Assembly (NCBI GenBank): GCA_963831535.1
Contig: CAWHQP010000007.1
Span: 930,001 to 994,000, forward strand
Direction: 5' to 3'
Length of the DNA stretch: 64,000 nt
Source of the DNA: Bog-756 sp963831535
GTDB lineage: Bacteria; Actinomycetota; Acidimicrobiia; Acidimicrobiales; RAAP-2
Shown one piece after another: positions 63,472 through 64,000 of this stretch. The notes under the pieces are model-generated. The model was not told where the DNA came from, did not search any database, and worked only from the letters and a program-made list of their open reading frames with translations. Numbering within the stretch: position 1 is the first letter of the stretch; each line of letters begins with the position of its first letter. The position numbers were made by a program, and so were the translations under genes.

Positions 63472-64000
63472 GCGGACCGCCGGGTCCGGTGGGAGCCGGC
63501 TCACCCCGGAGTCCCGACGCGGCCGGGAATTTGACCCTCGACCAGGGGGTTTCGACCGTCAACGGCGACATTCCGGATCTGGACATCGCCGCCCGGGTTG
63601 TCGAGGCCGACCTGCCCACCGGTGCGGAGAAGACGGCCCTGGTCCGCTCCATGTTCGACACCATCGCCCCCCGGTACGACCTCGTCAATCGCATGATGAC
63701 CCTCGGACTCGACGTCCGCTGGCGGAAGCAGTCCGCCCGGGCCCTCGGGCTGCCGGCGGGCGCTCGGGTACTCGACCTGGCCTGCGGAACCGGCGACTTC
63801 CTCCAGATCCTCTCGGCCGCGGGCCTTGCCCCCTTCGGCATTGATCTCTCGTGGGGCATGCTCCAGGCCAACCGCACCGGGCTGCCGTTGGCCCAGGCCG
63901 ACGGTTCTGCCTTACCTCTCACGACGGCCTCGGTCGACGGGATCACCTGCGGCTACGCCCTCAGGAACTTCACCGAGCTCGGCACGGTGTTCGAGGAGTT
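63468..64000 (+). CDS. menG: Demethylmenaquinone / ubiquinone C-methyltransferase (3' end outside window)
   Basis: 177 residues are visible. After ~45 polar residues the UbiE/COQ5 signature begins: VRSMFDTIAPRYDLVNRMMTLGLDVRWRK, the SAM-binding VLDLACGTGDFLQI, and DGITCGYALRNFTEL. It methylates demethylmenaquinone (or its ubiquinone equivalent). GTG 63468 overlaps the MerR stop (GTGA). The frame is open to the end of the window. With menC at 31.9 kb it supports menaquinone synthesis. Confidence 0.93.
   Translation, partial: MSGPPGPVGAGSPRSPDAAGNLTLDQGVSTVNGDIPDLDIAARVVEADLPTGAEKTALVRSMFDTIAPRYDLVNRMMTLGLDVRWRKQSARALGLPAGARVLDLACGTGDFLQILSAAGLAPFGIDLSWGMLQANRTGLPLAQADGSALPLTTASVDGITCGYALRNFTELGTVFEE

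Overview
The window is very GC-rich bacterial DNA with tightly packed operons, many start/stop overlaps of the ATGA or GTGA type, and several actinobacterial markers: a mycothiol synthase (mshD), an ANTAR response regulator beside polA and rpsA, and demethylmenaquinone methyltransferase and o-succinylbenzoate synthase genes. A free-standing trpF next to hisA, an AftD-like arabinofuranosyltransferase and a fatty-acid operon point to Actinomycetota, most likely Acidimicrobiia; the class is an inference.

Layout. Bases 1-20 kb hold a cell-surface glycan locus: the C-terminus of an AftD-like enzyme, three polytopic acyltransferases (two with C-terminal SGNH esterase-like domains), four polytopic GT-C glycosyltransferases, a GT4, a GT2 with its DUF2304 partner, a flippase and a UDP-galactopyranose-mutase-like FAD protein. 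A divergent acyltransferase/GT-C module occurs twice, in inverted orientation (7.6-11.3 kb and 14.4-18.2 kb). From 20.1-26 kb runs an oligopeptide-type ABC transporter operon (binding protein, two permeases, two ATPases). From 26-33 kb come rpsA, polA, an ANTAR regulator, a small coiled-coil protein and menC, all on the minus strand, followed by a tRNA-Leu(CAA) on the plus strand. A fatty-acid operon, fabD-fabG-acpP-fabF, lies at 34.7-38.3 kb, with an AarF/UbiB kinase after it. trpC-F-B-A (43.8-40.2 kb) is followed by a two-component system with an SDR and a protein of unknown function. The minus strand from 58.7 to 48.5 kb carries hisD-C-B-H-A-F, a GroES-like gene, hisI, trpE, ygfZ and a phosphotransferase. 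The right end has nth, mshD, a VIT transporter, a MaoC hydratase and a double-HTH MerR gene overlapping menG, which runs off the window.

Two general points matter for reading the annotation. First, fourteen single-base indels (thirteen insertions, one deletion) break otherwise intact genes: an acyltransferase, the ABC binding protein, a permease (twice), fabD, fabF, hisA, hisH (twice), hisB, hisC (three times) and hisD. In each case the other frame restores the family sequence at once and no other damage is seen, so I treat them as probable sequencing or assembly errors and give the reconstructed gene span. Second, about fifteen genes have a TAnnnT hexamer 6-9 bases before the start codon and no Shine-Dalgarno sequence. 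This fits leaderless transcription and was used to choose several starts.
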